Below, in pieces: positions 49,858-58,479 of a stretch of DNA of 62,333 nucleotides (its first letter is position 1; each line of letters starts with the position of its first letter). The notes beneath the pieces are model-generated. The model had not been told where the DNA came from and did not search any database. It was given only the letters and a program-made list of their open reading frames with translations. The translations under genes were made by a program, and so were the position numbers. Source of the stretch: CAZFAP01 sp964516325 (GTDB lineage: Bacteria; Auribacterota; JABMQX01); the NCBI GenBank assembly GCA_964516325.1, contig CAZFAP010000006.1:1-62333 (forward strand), given 5' to 3'.

Positions 49858-50697
49858 ATGCCCGCGATTCACCTGAAAAAAGACCTCGGTCAAAACCTCC
49901 TGATGGATTCCTCCGTGAGGGACAGAATCGTCTCGGCGGCATCCATCACGCCGTCCGACCTCGTCATCGAGATCGGACCGGGGAAGGGAGTGTTGACGTT
50001 TCCGCTCGTCGAGAACGCGCTCTTTGTGTTGGCGGTCGAGATTGATTCGCGGTTCTGCGACTATCTGCGCGAGCGACTTACCGACGTGAGAAACATCGAG
50101 GTCCGTAACGCGGATTTCCTCCGTCTCGACCTTAAAGAAGAGGTGGGCAGGCTCAAGGAGCGCTTTCCGAACGCAGAAGCGGTGAAAGTCGTCTCCAACC
50201 TTCCTTTCTACATTACCACGCCGATCATCACGAGAATCGTCGAGAACCGTTCCCTGATAGACTTCAGCATCCTCACGGTTCAAAGAGAGGTCGCCGAGCG
50301 ATTCACTGCCGACGCCGGCTCCAAGCGCTACGGGGCAATCACTCTGTTTTTGAATTATTACACGAAAGTGGGTATTCTATTCGTCATCCCGAAAGACGCT
50401 TTTCGTCCCCAGCCCGAAGTGGACGGCGCCGTCATTTCCATGACTCCGCGGAGCGGGCCGCCAGTCGAACTGAAAGACGAAACGCTGTTCTTCCGGGTGA
50501 TCAGGGGTGCATTCCAGCAGAGGAGAAAAATGCTAAAGAACTCTCTGCTGAGCCTCGGATTTGGGCAGAATGCCACAGAGCGGGCTCTTCGAGAGAGCGA
50601 TATTGATGCGGCTCTCCGGCCCGAGTGCCTCTCAATGAAAGACTTTGCCAGGCTTTCCGATTCGCTTTCGGAGGGAGCGAGGGAGCAAATTCGGTGA
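49858..50697 (+). CDS. rsmA: RsmA (KsgA), 16S rRNA dimethyladenosine transferase
   Basis: The 279-residue methyltransferase dimethylates A1518 and A1519 of 16S rRNA and checks 30S assembly. HLKKDLGQNLLMD is the opening (QNLL in place of the usual QNFL), IEIGPGKGVLTFPL is the SAM loop and NLPFYITTPIITRI the NLPY-type catalytic motif. FRPQPEVDGAVISM and a C-terminal helical domain (RRKMLKNSLLSLG) are present. It is translated closely behind pdxA. Confidence 0.96.
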   Translation: MPAIHLKKDLGQNLLMDSSVRDRIVSAASITPSDLVIEIGPGKGVLTFPLVENALFVLAVEIDSRFCDYLRERLTDVRNIEVRNADFLRLDLKEEVGRLKERFPNAEAVKVVSNLPFYITTPIITRIVENRSLIDFSILTVQREVAERFTADAGSKRYGAITLFLNYYTKVGILFVIPKDAFRPQPEVDGAVISMTPRSGPPVELKDETLFFRVIRGAFQQRRKMLKNSLLSLGFGQNATERALRESDIDAALRPECLSMKDFARLSDSLSEGAREQIR

Positions 50698-50752
50698 GCG
50701 TCGAGCCTCTGGATTGCGTCGCTCGATAGCTCTTCCCGCAAGGAGATAGAGG

Positions 50753-51043
50753 ATGAAAGAGATAACCGTTGAGGATGTCGAATACGCCGCAAGGCTCGCC
50801 CGGCTCGAGTTGACCGAGCAGGAAAAGAAATCCATGACCGCCCAGCTGCGAGACGTCCTCCAATACGTCGCAAAATTAAACGAGCTGAACACCGATGATG
50901 TCGAGCCAACCGCTCACGTCCTCCCCATCAAGAACGTGTGGCGTCCCGATGAAAGACAAGAATCCCTTGACGTGGAGAAACTCTTGAAGATTGCGCCGAA
51001 GGCTCGGGAGGGAATGCTTCGCGTGCCCCGAGTCGTCGAATAG
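50753..51043 (+). CDS. gatC: GatC, Asp/Glu-tRNA amidotransferase subunit C
   Basis: The 96-residue subunit stabilises GatA in the complex that converts Glu-tRNA(Gln) or Asp-tRNA(Asn) to the amide form. Family features: ITVEDVEYAARLARLELTEQ, LRDVLQYVAKLNELNTDDVE and a C-terminal VPRVVE. AAGGAG precedes the ATG. gatA begins nine bases later. Confidence 0.94.
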   Translation: MKEITVEDVEYAARLARLELTEQEKKSMTAQLRDVLQYVAKLNELNTDDVEPTAHVLPIKNVWRPDERQESLDVEKLLKIAPKAREGMLRVPRVVE

Positions 51044-51052
51044 GAGAAACCG

Positions 51053-52549
51053 ATGCGCCTGAACCTGTGCAGCGCAAGAGATATTGTGCGGATGATTCGA
51101 GAGAAAGAGGTCTCCGCTAAACAAGTAGCGCAGGACATTCTGGAGGCTATCGCCCGGATCGATCCTTCGGTAAAAGCCTATTTGAGGGTTGACGAGAAAG
51201 CCGCACTGCGACAGGCGGAGCAGGTTGACAAAAGGCTCGCCAGCAGGGAGGAAATCGGTCCCCTGGGCGGGCTGCCCATCGCGCTGAAGGATATTTTCTG
51301 CGTCGAAGGCGAGGAGACAACCTGCGCCTCCAAAATCCTCCGGGGCTACTATGCCCCTTACGACGGCACTGTCATCAGGAGGCTGCGGGAGGCGGGCACC
51401 GTCTTCGTCGGACGAACGAACATGGACGAGTTCGCCATGGGCTCCACGACCGAGAACTCCGCGTTTGGCGTTACGCGAAACCCCTGGAACCTCGAGAGGA
51501 TTCCGGGCGGCTCCAGCGGCGGGTCGGCGGCAGCGGTCGCTGCTCGGGAAGCAATTGCGTCGCTCGGCTCAGACACCGGCGGTTCGATACGCATGCCAGC
51601 TTCGTTCTGCGGCTGCGTTGGCATAAAGCCTACGTATGGAAGGGTCTCTCGCTATGGTCTCGTCGCCTATGCGTCGTCTCTCGACCAGATCGGCAATTTC
51701 GGGAACGACGTCTGGGACTGTGCGATGGTCCTGAAGGTGATTGCCGGGCACGACCCGAAAGATTCCACGTCCGCTGACATTCCCGTTCCGGATTACACCG
51801 CTTTACTCAAAGGGGAAATTCACGGCGTCAAGATCGGCATCCCGAGAGAATATTTTGGCGAGGGGCTGGGCAAAGAAGTCCGCTCCGCGATTGAGCAAGC
51901 CATCAGGACGCTCCAGTCGCTCGGCGCAATAATCGTGGAGGTCTCGCTGCCTCACACGGAATACGCCATCGCGGCTTACTATATCATCGCCTCTGCCGAA
52001 GCGAGCTCCAACCTCGCCCGTTACGACGGCGTGCAATACGGACATCGAACAAAGTCCCCCGGCGACCTCGAGGAAATGTACACCAAAAGTAAAGGAGAGG
52101 GCTTTGGTCCAGAAGTCAAGCGGCGGATTATCATGGGGACGTACGCCCTCAGTTCCGGTTATTACGACGCCTATTACCTCAAGGCGCTCAAAGTCCGGAC
52201 GCTCATAAAGAGGGATTTCGACGAGGCGCTCAAGAAGGTGGATTGCCTGATCACTCCTGTTTCACCGACGGCAGCCTTCAAAATCGGCGAGAAAATCGGC
52301 GACCCGTTGACCATGTACCTCTCCGACATATACACGATTTCCACAAACCTCGCGGGGCTACCTGGGATTTCGATTCCGTCCGGCTTCGATTCGGAGGGGA
52401 TGCCCATCAGCTTCCAGTTGCTGGGGCAGCACTTTGGGGAAGAGACAATCTTCCGGATCGGGCACGCCTACCAGCAGGTAACCGATTTCCACAAGAAGCT
52501 TCCCCCAATCGTGCAACAGCAAGGCGCCGAGCAGAACGCCCGACCCTAA
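51053..52549 (+). CDS. gatA: GatA, Asp/Glu-tRNA amidotransferase subunit A
   Basis: The 498-residue glutaminase subunit belongs to the amidase-signature family. Lys of LPIALKDIFCVEGEETTCAS and the two Ser of GGSSGGSAAAVAAREAIASL and LGSDTGGSIRMPA form the Lys-cisSer-Ser triad. Length and closing region (AGLPGISIPSGF) are standard. GatB, the third subunit, is not in the window, so it must lie elsewhere. Presence of gatCA implies the indirect route for at least one amide tRNA. Confidence 0.96.
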   Translation: MRLNLCSARDIVRMIREKEVSAKQVAQDILEAIARIDPSVKAYLRVDEKAALRQAEQVDKRLASREEIGPLGGLPIALKDIFCVEGEETTCASKILRGYYAPYDGTVIRRLREAGTVFVGRTNMDEFAMGSTTENSAFGVTRNPWNLERIPGGSSGGSAAAVAAREAIASLGSDTGGSIRMPASFCGCVGIKPTYGRVSRYGLVAYASSLDQIGNFGNDVWDCAMVLKVIAGHDPKDSTSADIPVPDYTALLKGEIHGVKIGIPREYFGEGLGKEVRSAIEQAIRTLQSLGAIIVEVSLPHTEYAIAAYYIIASAEASSNLARYDGVQYGHRTKSPGDLEEMYTKSKGEGFGPEVKRRIIMGTYALSSGYYDAYYLKALKVRTLIKRDFDEALKKVDCLITPVSPTAAFKIGEKIGDPLTMYLSDIYTISTNLAGLPGISIPSGFDSEGMPISFQLLGQHFGEETIFRIGHAYQQVTDFHKKLPPIVQQQGAEQNARP

Positions 52550-52783
52550 GTACACCGATTCGTAAATACGGTGGCGTATTTTCGAGAGCATCCCGCGGCC
52601 CGCGGTGTGATCTCCCTGTCTTTTGGACAGAGTCAACTGGATGCACGGGATTGACGGCGCCATCCGGTTCCTCCTGGTATCCTGTCTGATCTCTTCTCTC
52701 CCGACAGGCAGTTTTCTGTTGTGCTAAGAGCAGGCCGTGTGGTAAATGCTTCTGCGGTTAGGTTCGCGTCTTTCGGAGGTGTA

Positions 52784-53890
52784 ATGCTGCAGAAAATTCT
52801 TTTACTGTACTCTCCCGACCATTCCGGCCACAAGATGGCTGCTACGGCATTGGAGGAGGCGTTTCGTCTCAAGCACCCCCAGATAGAGGTAAAGGGGATG
52901 AATTTGATAAAGTACACCAACCCCCTCCTCGGTGCCGCGGTTACAAAGACATACCTCGGATTAATCCGAAACAACCCTTCCGTCTGGAGCTATCTCTACG
53001 ACAACGTCGGGTTCAAAGAGAAGACCGAGAAACTCCGCGACGTCGTCTATCTGAGCAGCTACGTCCGCCTGCGGAAGATTATGAAGGACTACCGACCGGA
53101 CGCTGTGGTTTGCACGCAGGCGTTTCCCTGCATCATCGTTGACAAGTACAAAGCATTGACGGGCAGCAGTCTGCCCCTGGTCGGGGTCGTGACTGATTTC
53201 TTTGTGAATCTGTACTGGAAACTGGAAGGGGTTGACCTTTTCTGCGTCGCGGCGACAGAATCGAAGGAGGATTTCGCCCGGATGGGCGTGGCGGCAGACC
53301 GGATCGAGGTGACGGGCATTCCGGTTCGTCCGCGATTCGCCGAAGTTCACCACCCTGGAAAGCCCCGCGAACGGGATGCCCACAGGACAGCCTTAGTCAT
53401 GGGGGGAGTCCGGGGCTTGGGACCGATACCGTCGGTGGCCGAAAGGCTGTGCAGCCTCCGAGGCGACGTGCGGGTTCTTGTCATCGCAGGAAGGAATAAG
53501 CGCCTCCTGAAGAAACTGGAGGCGGTCCGCAGAAGGTTTCCTGGCCGAATCACCATTCTGAAGTACGTGGACAATGTTCACGAACTGATGTCGCAGTCAG
53601 ACCTCCTGATCTCAAAAGCTGGCGGCATAACAACATCGGAGTGCTTGGCCAAACAATTGCCGATGGTCCTGGTGTCGCCCATCCCCGGACATGAAATGCG
53701 GAATGCCAATTTCCTCGTGGACAAAGGCGCGGCGGCTCTGGCGAACACTCCCGAGGAGGCGGCAAGAACCGCCGCCAATTTGCTCGGAGACGAGGCGACC
53801 CTGAACTCCATGAGGGCGAGGATGGCAGACCTCAGCCGTCCCGATTCCTCTTTCCGCATCGTTGACAGGATTGTTTCGACCTGGAGCTGA
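52784..53890 (+). CDS. MGDG-synthase-like (GT28) glycosyltransferase
   Basis: The 368-residue protein begins ILLLYSPDHSGHKMAATAL, the MGDG synthase N-terminal pattern (GxGHxxAA with DHSGHKMAA here). Its C-terminal GT28 nucleotide-sugar domain shows VMGGVRGLGPIPSVAERL, KYVDNVHELMSQSDLLISK and AGGITTSECLAKQLPMVLV with PIPGHEMRNANFL. GGAGG is six bases from the ATG. Family members move galactose or glucose onto diacylglycerol, or act on related lipid acceptors. No membrane segment is seen, so it is likely peripheral. The acceptor is not determined. A family 2 glycosyltransferase gene follows. Confidence 0.88.
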   Translation: MLQKILLLYSPDHSGHKMAATALEEAFRLKHPQIEVKGMNLIKYTNPLLGAAVTKTYLGLIRNNPSVWSYLYDNVGFKEKTEKLRDVVYLSSYVRLRKIMKDYRPDAVVCTQAFPCIIVDKYKALTGSSLPLVGVVTDFFVNLYWKLEGVDLFCVAATESKEDFARMGVAADRIEVTGIPVRPRFAEVHHPGKPRERDAHRTALVMGGVRGLGPIPSVAERLCSLRGDVRVLVIAGRNKRLLKKLEAVRRRFPGRITILKYVDNVHELMSQSDLLISKAGGITTSECLAKQLPMVLVSPIPGHEMRNANFLVDKGAAALANTPEEAARTAANLLGDEATLNSMRARMADLSRPDSSFRIVDRIVSTWS

Positions 53891-54146
53891 CAGCGGCCGC
53901 CGCCCGAGAATAGACTCCCTTTGCCGACCCCGTTGAAAGCTCCTGCCCGAAGCTCGGCCAGCAATTCCCGACCTCGCAACGAGGTTGCTGTTCACCAGGA
54001 GGCGGGCGCCGTCGGAAAGCCCACGCACTCGAGGCGCCGGATTCTCAATGGGCGTGCCAGGCAGGTTTTCGTGCCCCGATGCAGCCGACGCGTCCACCCT
54101 GACGCAAGATTTCAGTCCGGGGAAAATGACCTGCGGGAGAGGCGAG

Positions 54147-54860
54147 ATGGAGGTTTGTGCGCTCATCCCCGTTTTCAACGAAGCTCCTTATGTCGAAAGG
54201 GTTGTCCGAGGATGCCTCAGGCATGTGAGGGCAGTTTTCGTCGTTGACGACGGTTCCACGGACGGAAGCGGCCAAGTCGCCCGGAAAGCGGGTGCCATCG
54301 TCCTAACACACCCGGTGAACCGGGGAAAAGGAGCGGCTCTGAAGACGGGATTTGCGGCGGTCTTGGACGAAAGGACATGGGATGCCATTGTCATTCTGGA
54401 CGGGGACGGACAGCACGATTGGAATGAGATTCCCAAGTTTGTCTCCTGCCTGACAGTGGGAGATTATGATATTGTCTTGGGAGACCGCATGGGGGACGTG
54501 CGCGCCATGCCACTCCGGCGAAAAGTCACCAACTGGCTGACCTCGCGCATCCTGAGCGCGCTGACGAGCCGAAAGATCACGGACAGTCAGTGCGGCTTCC
54601 GGCTCCTGAAAACGGAGCTCCTGAGGGGGATCGTCCTCAAAACAACGAAATTCGATACCGAGTCCGAGATTTTGCTCGAGGCGGCGAGGAAGGGAGTTAG
54701 GATAGGAACTGTCTCCGTTGCCACAATCTATGGCAGCGAAACGAGCTATGTTCATCCCGTCCCTGACACCTTGCGCTTTGTTCGGGTTGGGCTGAAGTAC
54801 GTCTTTTGGAGAAGGGCAAGGCCGAAAAAGGAAGCTCCCAAGAGGAACAACGAATGCTGA
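54147..54860 (+). CDS. Family 2 glycosyltransferase
   Basis: The 237-residue enzyme has the GT-A motifs CALIPVFNEAPYVERVV, VFVVDDGSTDGSGQVARKAG, NRGKGAALKTGF and the metal-binding ILDGDGQHDWNEIP. DSQCGFRLLKTELL follows, as in dolichol-phosphate-sugar-synthase-like enzymes. It lacks C-terminal membrane helices. GGAG and GAG sites precede the ATG; upstream codons in frame are not conserved in type. The stop overlaps the pcm start. Such enzymes make polyprenyl-phosphate sugars or transfer them to glycans. Confidence 0.88.
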   Translation: MEVCALIPVFNEAPYVERVVRGCLRHVRAVFVVDDGSTDGSGQVARKAGAIVLTHPVNRGKGAALKTGFAAVLDERTWDAIVILDGDGQHDWNEIPKFVSCLTVGDYDIVLGDRMGDVRAMPLRRKVTNWLTSRILSALTSRKITDSQCGFRLLKTELLRGIVLKTTKFDTESEILLEAARKGVRIGTVSVATIYGSETSYVHPVPDTLRFVRVGLKYVFWRRARPKKEAPKRNNEC

Positions 54861-55519
54861 TGCCCGCAGAAAAAGAGGACGGGTTCCTCAGCAAGAGGGA
54901 GGCAATGGTCCAGAGACAGCTCGCCTCCAAGGGAATCCGAGACCCTCGTGTCCTGGAGGCGATGAGGACTGTCCCGAGGGAGCGATTTGTCCTGCCGCGG
55001 GACCTCAGCGAAGCCTACGCCGACACCCCTTTGCCCATAGACTGTGGTCAGACGATCTCTCAGCCTTATATGGTTGCGCTGATGACCGAGTGCCTGGACC
55101 TTGAGGGCGGCGAAAAAGTTCTTGAAATCGGCACAGGTTCCGGGTATCAAACCGCTATTTTGTGTCTCTTGTGCGAGACCGTGTATTCCGTGGAAAAGCA
55201 TCCGGAGCTGTGCGCCAAGGCGTCCTCCTTGCTGAGGGAACTCGGTTTCGATAATGTCCGCCTGAAAGTAGGGGACGGCACGAAAGGCTGGCCCGAATAC
55301 GCTCCCTATGACGGCATCATCGTGACCGCCGGGGCGCCGGAGATTCCGCAACCGCTTTTCGAGCAGTTGGCGCTCGGAGGCCGGCTGGTGATACCGGTGG
55401 GCGACGCCTACTGCCAGATGCTGAAGAAACTCATCAAAACGGAAACCGGGCATGAACTGAAAGACGTGTGCGGCTGCCGCTTCGTTCCCCTCGTCGGCGA
55501 GTACGGCTGGGACGAGTGA
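54854..55519 (+). CDS. pcm: Protein-L-isoaspartate O-methyltransferase
   Basis: The 221-residue repair enzyme methylates isoaspartyl residues of damaged proteins. Signature parts are MVQRQLASKGIRDPRVLEAM, VPRERFVLP, GQTISQPYMVALMTECL, VLEIGTGSGYQTAILCLL (SAM loop) and VGDGTKGWPEYAPYDGIIVT. The ATG at 54854 overlaps the GT2 stop by seven bases, a tightly coupled arrangement. Translation could also begin two codons later. Confidence 0.94.
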   Translation: MLMPAEKEDGFLSKREAMVQRQLASKGIRDPRVLEAMRTVPRERFVLPRDLSEAYADTPLPIDCGQTISQPYMVALMTECLDLEGGEKVLEIGTGSGYQTAILCLLCETVYSVEKHPELCAKASSLLRELGFDNVRLKVGDGTKGWPEYAPYDGIIVTAGAPEIPQPLFEQLALGGRLVIPVGDAYCQMLKKLIKTETGHELKDVCGCRFVPLVGEYGWDE

Positions 55520-55601
55520 GGGGTTCGGCGACGAAAACGAAGCGGAGTCCAGACCACAGGATGACGGGCGCCCCAAAGAAACGGAACAAAAAAGGAGTTG
55601 A

Positions 55602-56234
55602 ATGGCATTTATTAACAGCATTGCGAATTGGGTAAAAGGTCTTCTCGCCCCTGAATACTCTTCTTACTGGATAATTTTCCTGTCACTCATTGCGTTCGTG
55701 GAATCCTCGATCTTCCCCACGCAGCTTCTGTTCATGATGCCGCCGGACGTTCCTCTGATAGTTTTCGCCATCCACAAGCCCGAATGGGCGCTCCTCTTTG
55801 GTCTGGTCTGCACGGTGCTGTCGGTAATGGGAGCGTCGTTTGCCTTCTTTCTCGGCAAAAAAGGAGGCCGCCCGTTCTTGAGGAAGTTCTTGACGGAGGA
55901 CAAGCTTGCGGCGGTGGACAAACTATTCGCAAAGTATGGCGTGGCAGCGGTCGGCATAGCCGGATTCACGCCGGTGCCATACATCGCCTTCACGTGGACG
56001 GCAGGCGCTTTCAAGCTCGACTTTCGCGCTTTTCTTTTGATATCATTTATCAGTAGAGGAACGCGGTTCTTTGCAGAGGCGGTTTTCTGCAAGTTCTGGG
56101 GCGAGAAGGTCAAGGGCTTATTCTCCAAGTACTTCGACTGGGCGACGCTTGCCATTGCGGCGCTGGTGGTGGCCGTTGCTGTGGGCGTACGACACTTCCT
56201 GAGGAAAGGGAAGAAAGCCGGGACAAAACCGTAG
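55602..56234 (+). CDS. VTT/DedA-family (YqaA-like) membrane protein
   Basis: The 210-residue polytopic protein has four or five helices and the SNARE-associated/VTT pattern: FVESSIFPTQLLFMMPPDV with a conserved Glu, GASFAFFLGKKGGRPFL and a re-entrant-like VGIAGFTPVPYIAFTWTAGA. VTT-domain proteins are lipid scramblases or flippases, in bacteria acting on undecaprenyl phosphate or phosphatidylethanolamine. This one belongs to the YqaA-type group. AAAGGAG is eight bases from the ATG. A basic tail follows the last helix. Confidence 0.85.
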   Translation: MAFINSIANWVKGLLAPEYSSYWIIFLSLIAFVESSIFPTQLLFMMPPDVPLIVFAIHKPEWALLFGLVCTVLSVMGASFAFFLGKKGGRPFLRKFLTEDKLAAVDKLFAKYGVAAVGIAGFTPVPYIAFTWTAGAFKLDFRAFLLISFISRGTRFFAEAVFCKFWGEKVKGLFSKYFDWATLAIAALVVAVAVGVRHFLRKGKKAGTKP

Positions 56235-56337
56235 CTGCCCCATTGCCTGACGCAAGGAAATGTGAAAGAATAGACTGACACGAGCGGCACGCGTGTTCTT
56301 TGGATTCGTCCGCGGTGAGAAAATCTGATTGGTTCAT

Positions 56338-56411
56338 CGGGGTGTAGCTCAGTGGTTTAGAGCACTGCGTTCGGGACGCAGGGGTCGCTGGTTCAAGTCC
56401 AGTCACCCCGA
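56338..56411 (+). tRNA. tRNA-Pro (anticodon CGG)
   Basis: A 74-base tRNA. Acceptor CGGGGTG pairs with CACCCCG, followed by discriminator A. D arm GCTCAGTGGTTTAGAGC; anticodon loop TTCGGGA gives CGG; T arm CTGGTTCAAGTCCAG. CCA is not encoded, and five T residues follow at once, likely the terminator. Confidence 0.95.
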
Positions 56412-56460
56412 TTTTTGATTATTGCCATATGGAGCATTTGGCCAGTAACGCTTTTCCGGA

Positions 56461-56730
56461 ATGAAACACCTTCACGCATTGTTCTCGGGGTATGTTCAAG
56501 GGGTGGGGTTCCGGTACACCGCCAGGAGAGTTGCCCAATCCCTTGGGCTTGTGGGCTGGGTGAAGAACTGCTACGACGGCCGAGTTGAGCTCGTCGCCGA
56601 AGGCGAGGAGGACACCCTCCAGCAGATGCTGACTCAGCTCAACTGCACGTTCGAGGACTACGTGAAACACTCGGACGTCGCGTGGTCGGAAGGCACGGGG
56701 GAATTTTCTTCCTTTTCGATAAGATTCTGA
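56461..56730 (+). CDS. Acylphosphatase
   Basis: The 89-residue enzyme hydrolyses carboxyl-phosphate bonds. GYVQGVGFRYTARRVAQSLG contains the catalytic Arg in VGFRY, and GWVKNCYDGRVELVAEG contains the catalytic Asn. It corresponds to the whole acylphosphatase family length. It stands one base before the ABC permease start, probably in the same transcript, though no functional link is known. Confidence 0.93.
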   Translation: MKHLHALFSGYVQGVGFRYTARRVAQSLGLVGWVKNCYDGRVELVAEGEEDTLQQMLTQLNCTFEDYVKHSDVAWSEGTGEFSSFSIRF

Positions 56731-56731
56731 A

Positions 56732-57550
56732 ATGAAGAACATCTGGCACTTGTCGGTTGTCTCCTACAAGGACTCCATCCGCAAGCGTATTCTCTGGGTC
56801 TTTCTGATTTTCTCCCTCGTATTGATCGCCGTTTCCGTGGCTCTCAAAGTCATGTCCCTGGAGAGGACCAGCGTCTATGACCAAACCGCAGGCCTGGCAG
56901 CATCGGACGCCAAAGCCACCGAAGAGAAAATGACCAAAGACATGGCAGTGGCGAGCATCGCCATTTTCGCCGTGCTGATCATCTTGTTCACCGCCGCCAG
57001 CCAGATTCCGGAAGAGATCGAAGGTCGCACCCTTTATACCCTTCTCACGTTCCCCCTGAAGCGGCGGCACTACATCCTGGGCAAATTTCTCGGGCAAGTC
57101 CTTGTCATCCTCACAATTGTCCCGGTCATGACGGCGATTCTGTACGCGGCGCTCTTCCTGAAGTATAAAACGTTGGACCTGACGATGCTCAAGGGGATTT
57201 ACACGCTGATTCTCCAGTTGTTGGTCCTCGCATCGGTCTGCGTCATGCTCTCGACCTTCGCCCCGGTCAACTTCAACATCATTTTCTGCTTTATCCTTTT
57301 TCTTGCTGGGCACACGAGGGGCTACATCTCAACCCTCGCAAAGGGGACGGAGTTCGTTCCGGCGAAGTGGGGGTTGACAGCTCTTTACACCATCATTCCG
57401 AACTTTGAATACTTCAACCTCTCCAATGAGCTGGCGCTAAAAACGGACGTATCTTTCGCCTATCTTTTCTCCGTAACACTCTACGGTTTGATTTATATAG
57501 CAAGCATGTTGACGATTGGGGTTGCGGCCTTCAGGGACAGGCAAATTTAG
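56732..57550 (+). CDS. ABC-2-type transporter permease, first subunit
   Basis: The 272-residue membrane protein has about six helices and an ABC-2 (ABC2_membrane_2-like) topology: an N-terminal helix LWVFLIFSLVLIAVSVAL, a polar extracytoplasmic loop, then helices with ALLEV-free sequence such as VLIILFTAASQIPEEIEGRT. The phrase LLTFPLKRRHYILGKFLGQVL is typical of these permeases. The ATPase gene follows after 59 bases and a second permease after that, forming a three-gene ABC exporter unit. The exported compound is unknown; GldA-like or antibiotic-type exporters share this layout. Confidence 0.85.
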   Translation: MKNIWHLSVVSYKDSIRKRILWVFLIFSLVLIAVSVALKVMSLERTSVYDQTAGLAASDAKATEEKMTKDMAVASIAIFAVLIILFTAASQIPEEIEGRTLYTLLTFPLKRRHYILGKFLGQVLVILTIVPVMTAILYAALFLKYKTLDLTMLKGIYTLILQLLVLASVCVMLSTFAPVNFNIIFCFILFLAGHTRGYISTLAKGTEFVPAKWGLTALYTIIPNFEYFNLSNELALKTDVSFAYLFSVTLYGLIYIASMLTIGVAAFRDRQI

Positions 57551-57609
57551 AAATCGCAAGAGGTCGCTCGTGGTTCGACTCGCGGGCGCCGGAATTGCAA
57601 GAGGGTAGC

Positions 57610-58479
57610 TTGGATAGCATGGACCGAAATGTCGTCGTAAAAACTGTTGACCTCACGAAGGTCTATAGGACGTTCTGGGGTAAGACCTACGTCCGGGCTT
57701 TGAACAAGGTGAACCTCGAGATTTACGAGGGGGAAATCTTTGCGCTCCTCGGGCCGAACGGCTCGGGAAAGACAACCACCATGAAGCTCCTTCTCGGAAT
57801 CATGTTCCCGACGGATGGGCGGGTGGAAGTTTTTGGCAAGTCTCCCAGGGACGTCGAGATCAAAAAAGACGTGGGATTCATGCCCGAAGAATCGTACCTC
57901 TACCGCTTCCTGAACGCCAACGAGACCCTGAGTTTCTACGGAAATTTGATGGGGCTGGACCGAAGGACGAGGAAGAAGAGGATTGACGAGGTGCTCGAAG
58001 TCGTCGGCCTAACGGAGGCACGCAGGAGGCGGACGAGAGAGTATTCCAAAGGAATGTCCCGCAGGATAGGTATGGCTCAGGTTCTCCTCAAAGACCCGAA
58101 GTTAGTCATTCTGGATGAGCCGACCATTGGGCTTGACCCCATGGGGGCAAGGGAAATGAAGGACGTCATCCTCGACCTGAAGAACAGGGGGAAGACAGTG
58201 ATTTTGTCTTCTCACCTTCTGGCTGACGTTCAGGACATCTGCGACAGAATCGCCATTCTGCACCGGGGCGACCTCATCAAGACAGACAGGGTCGAGAACC
58301 TCCTGACAGTCGAAGACACCTGGGAAATTGTCGCAAAGAACCTCACCGAGGAGACTCGCCGGAAAGTGCAGGAGCTGATTGAGAAAGGCGGAGGGGACCT
58401 CCAGCGGATCGGACACCCGCGAGAGTCTCTGGAGTCGCTTTTCCTCAAGACCATTAAGGAGAAAGAAATCAAGGAGTGA
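57610..58479 (+). CDS. ABC-2-type transporter ATP-binding protein
   Basis: The 289-residue ATPase has Walker A LLGPNGSGKTTTMKLLLG, the Q-loop region FMPEESYLY, the signature YSKGMSRRIGMAQ, Walker B LVILDEPTIGLDP and switch His in SSHLLADVQ. GAGGG five bases upstream supports the TTG at 57610; the ATG at 57619 is an alternative. The signature has MSRR in place of the common MKQR, still standard. It drives export with the two flanking permeases. Its stop overlaps the next GTG, a coupled start. Confidence 0.94.
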   Translation: MDSMDRNVVVKTVDLTKVYRTFWGKTYVRALNKVNLEIYEGEIFALLGPNGSGKTTTMKLLLGIMFPTDGRVEVFGKSPRDVEIKKDVGFMPEESYLYRFLNANETLSFYGNLMGLDRRTRKKRIDEVLEVVGLTEARRRRTREYSKGMSRRIGMAQVLLKDPKLVILDEPTIGLDPMGAREMKDVILDLKNRGKTVILSSHLLADVQDICDRIAILHRGDLIKTDRVENLLTVEDTWEIVAKNLTEETRRKVQELIEKGGGDLQRIGHPRESLESLFLKTIKEKEIKE

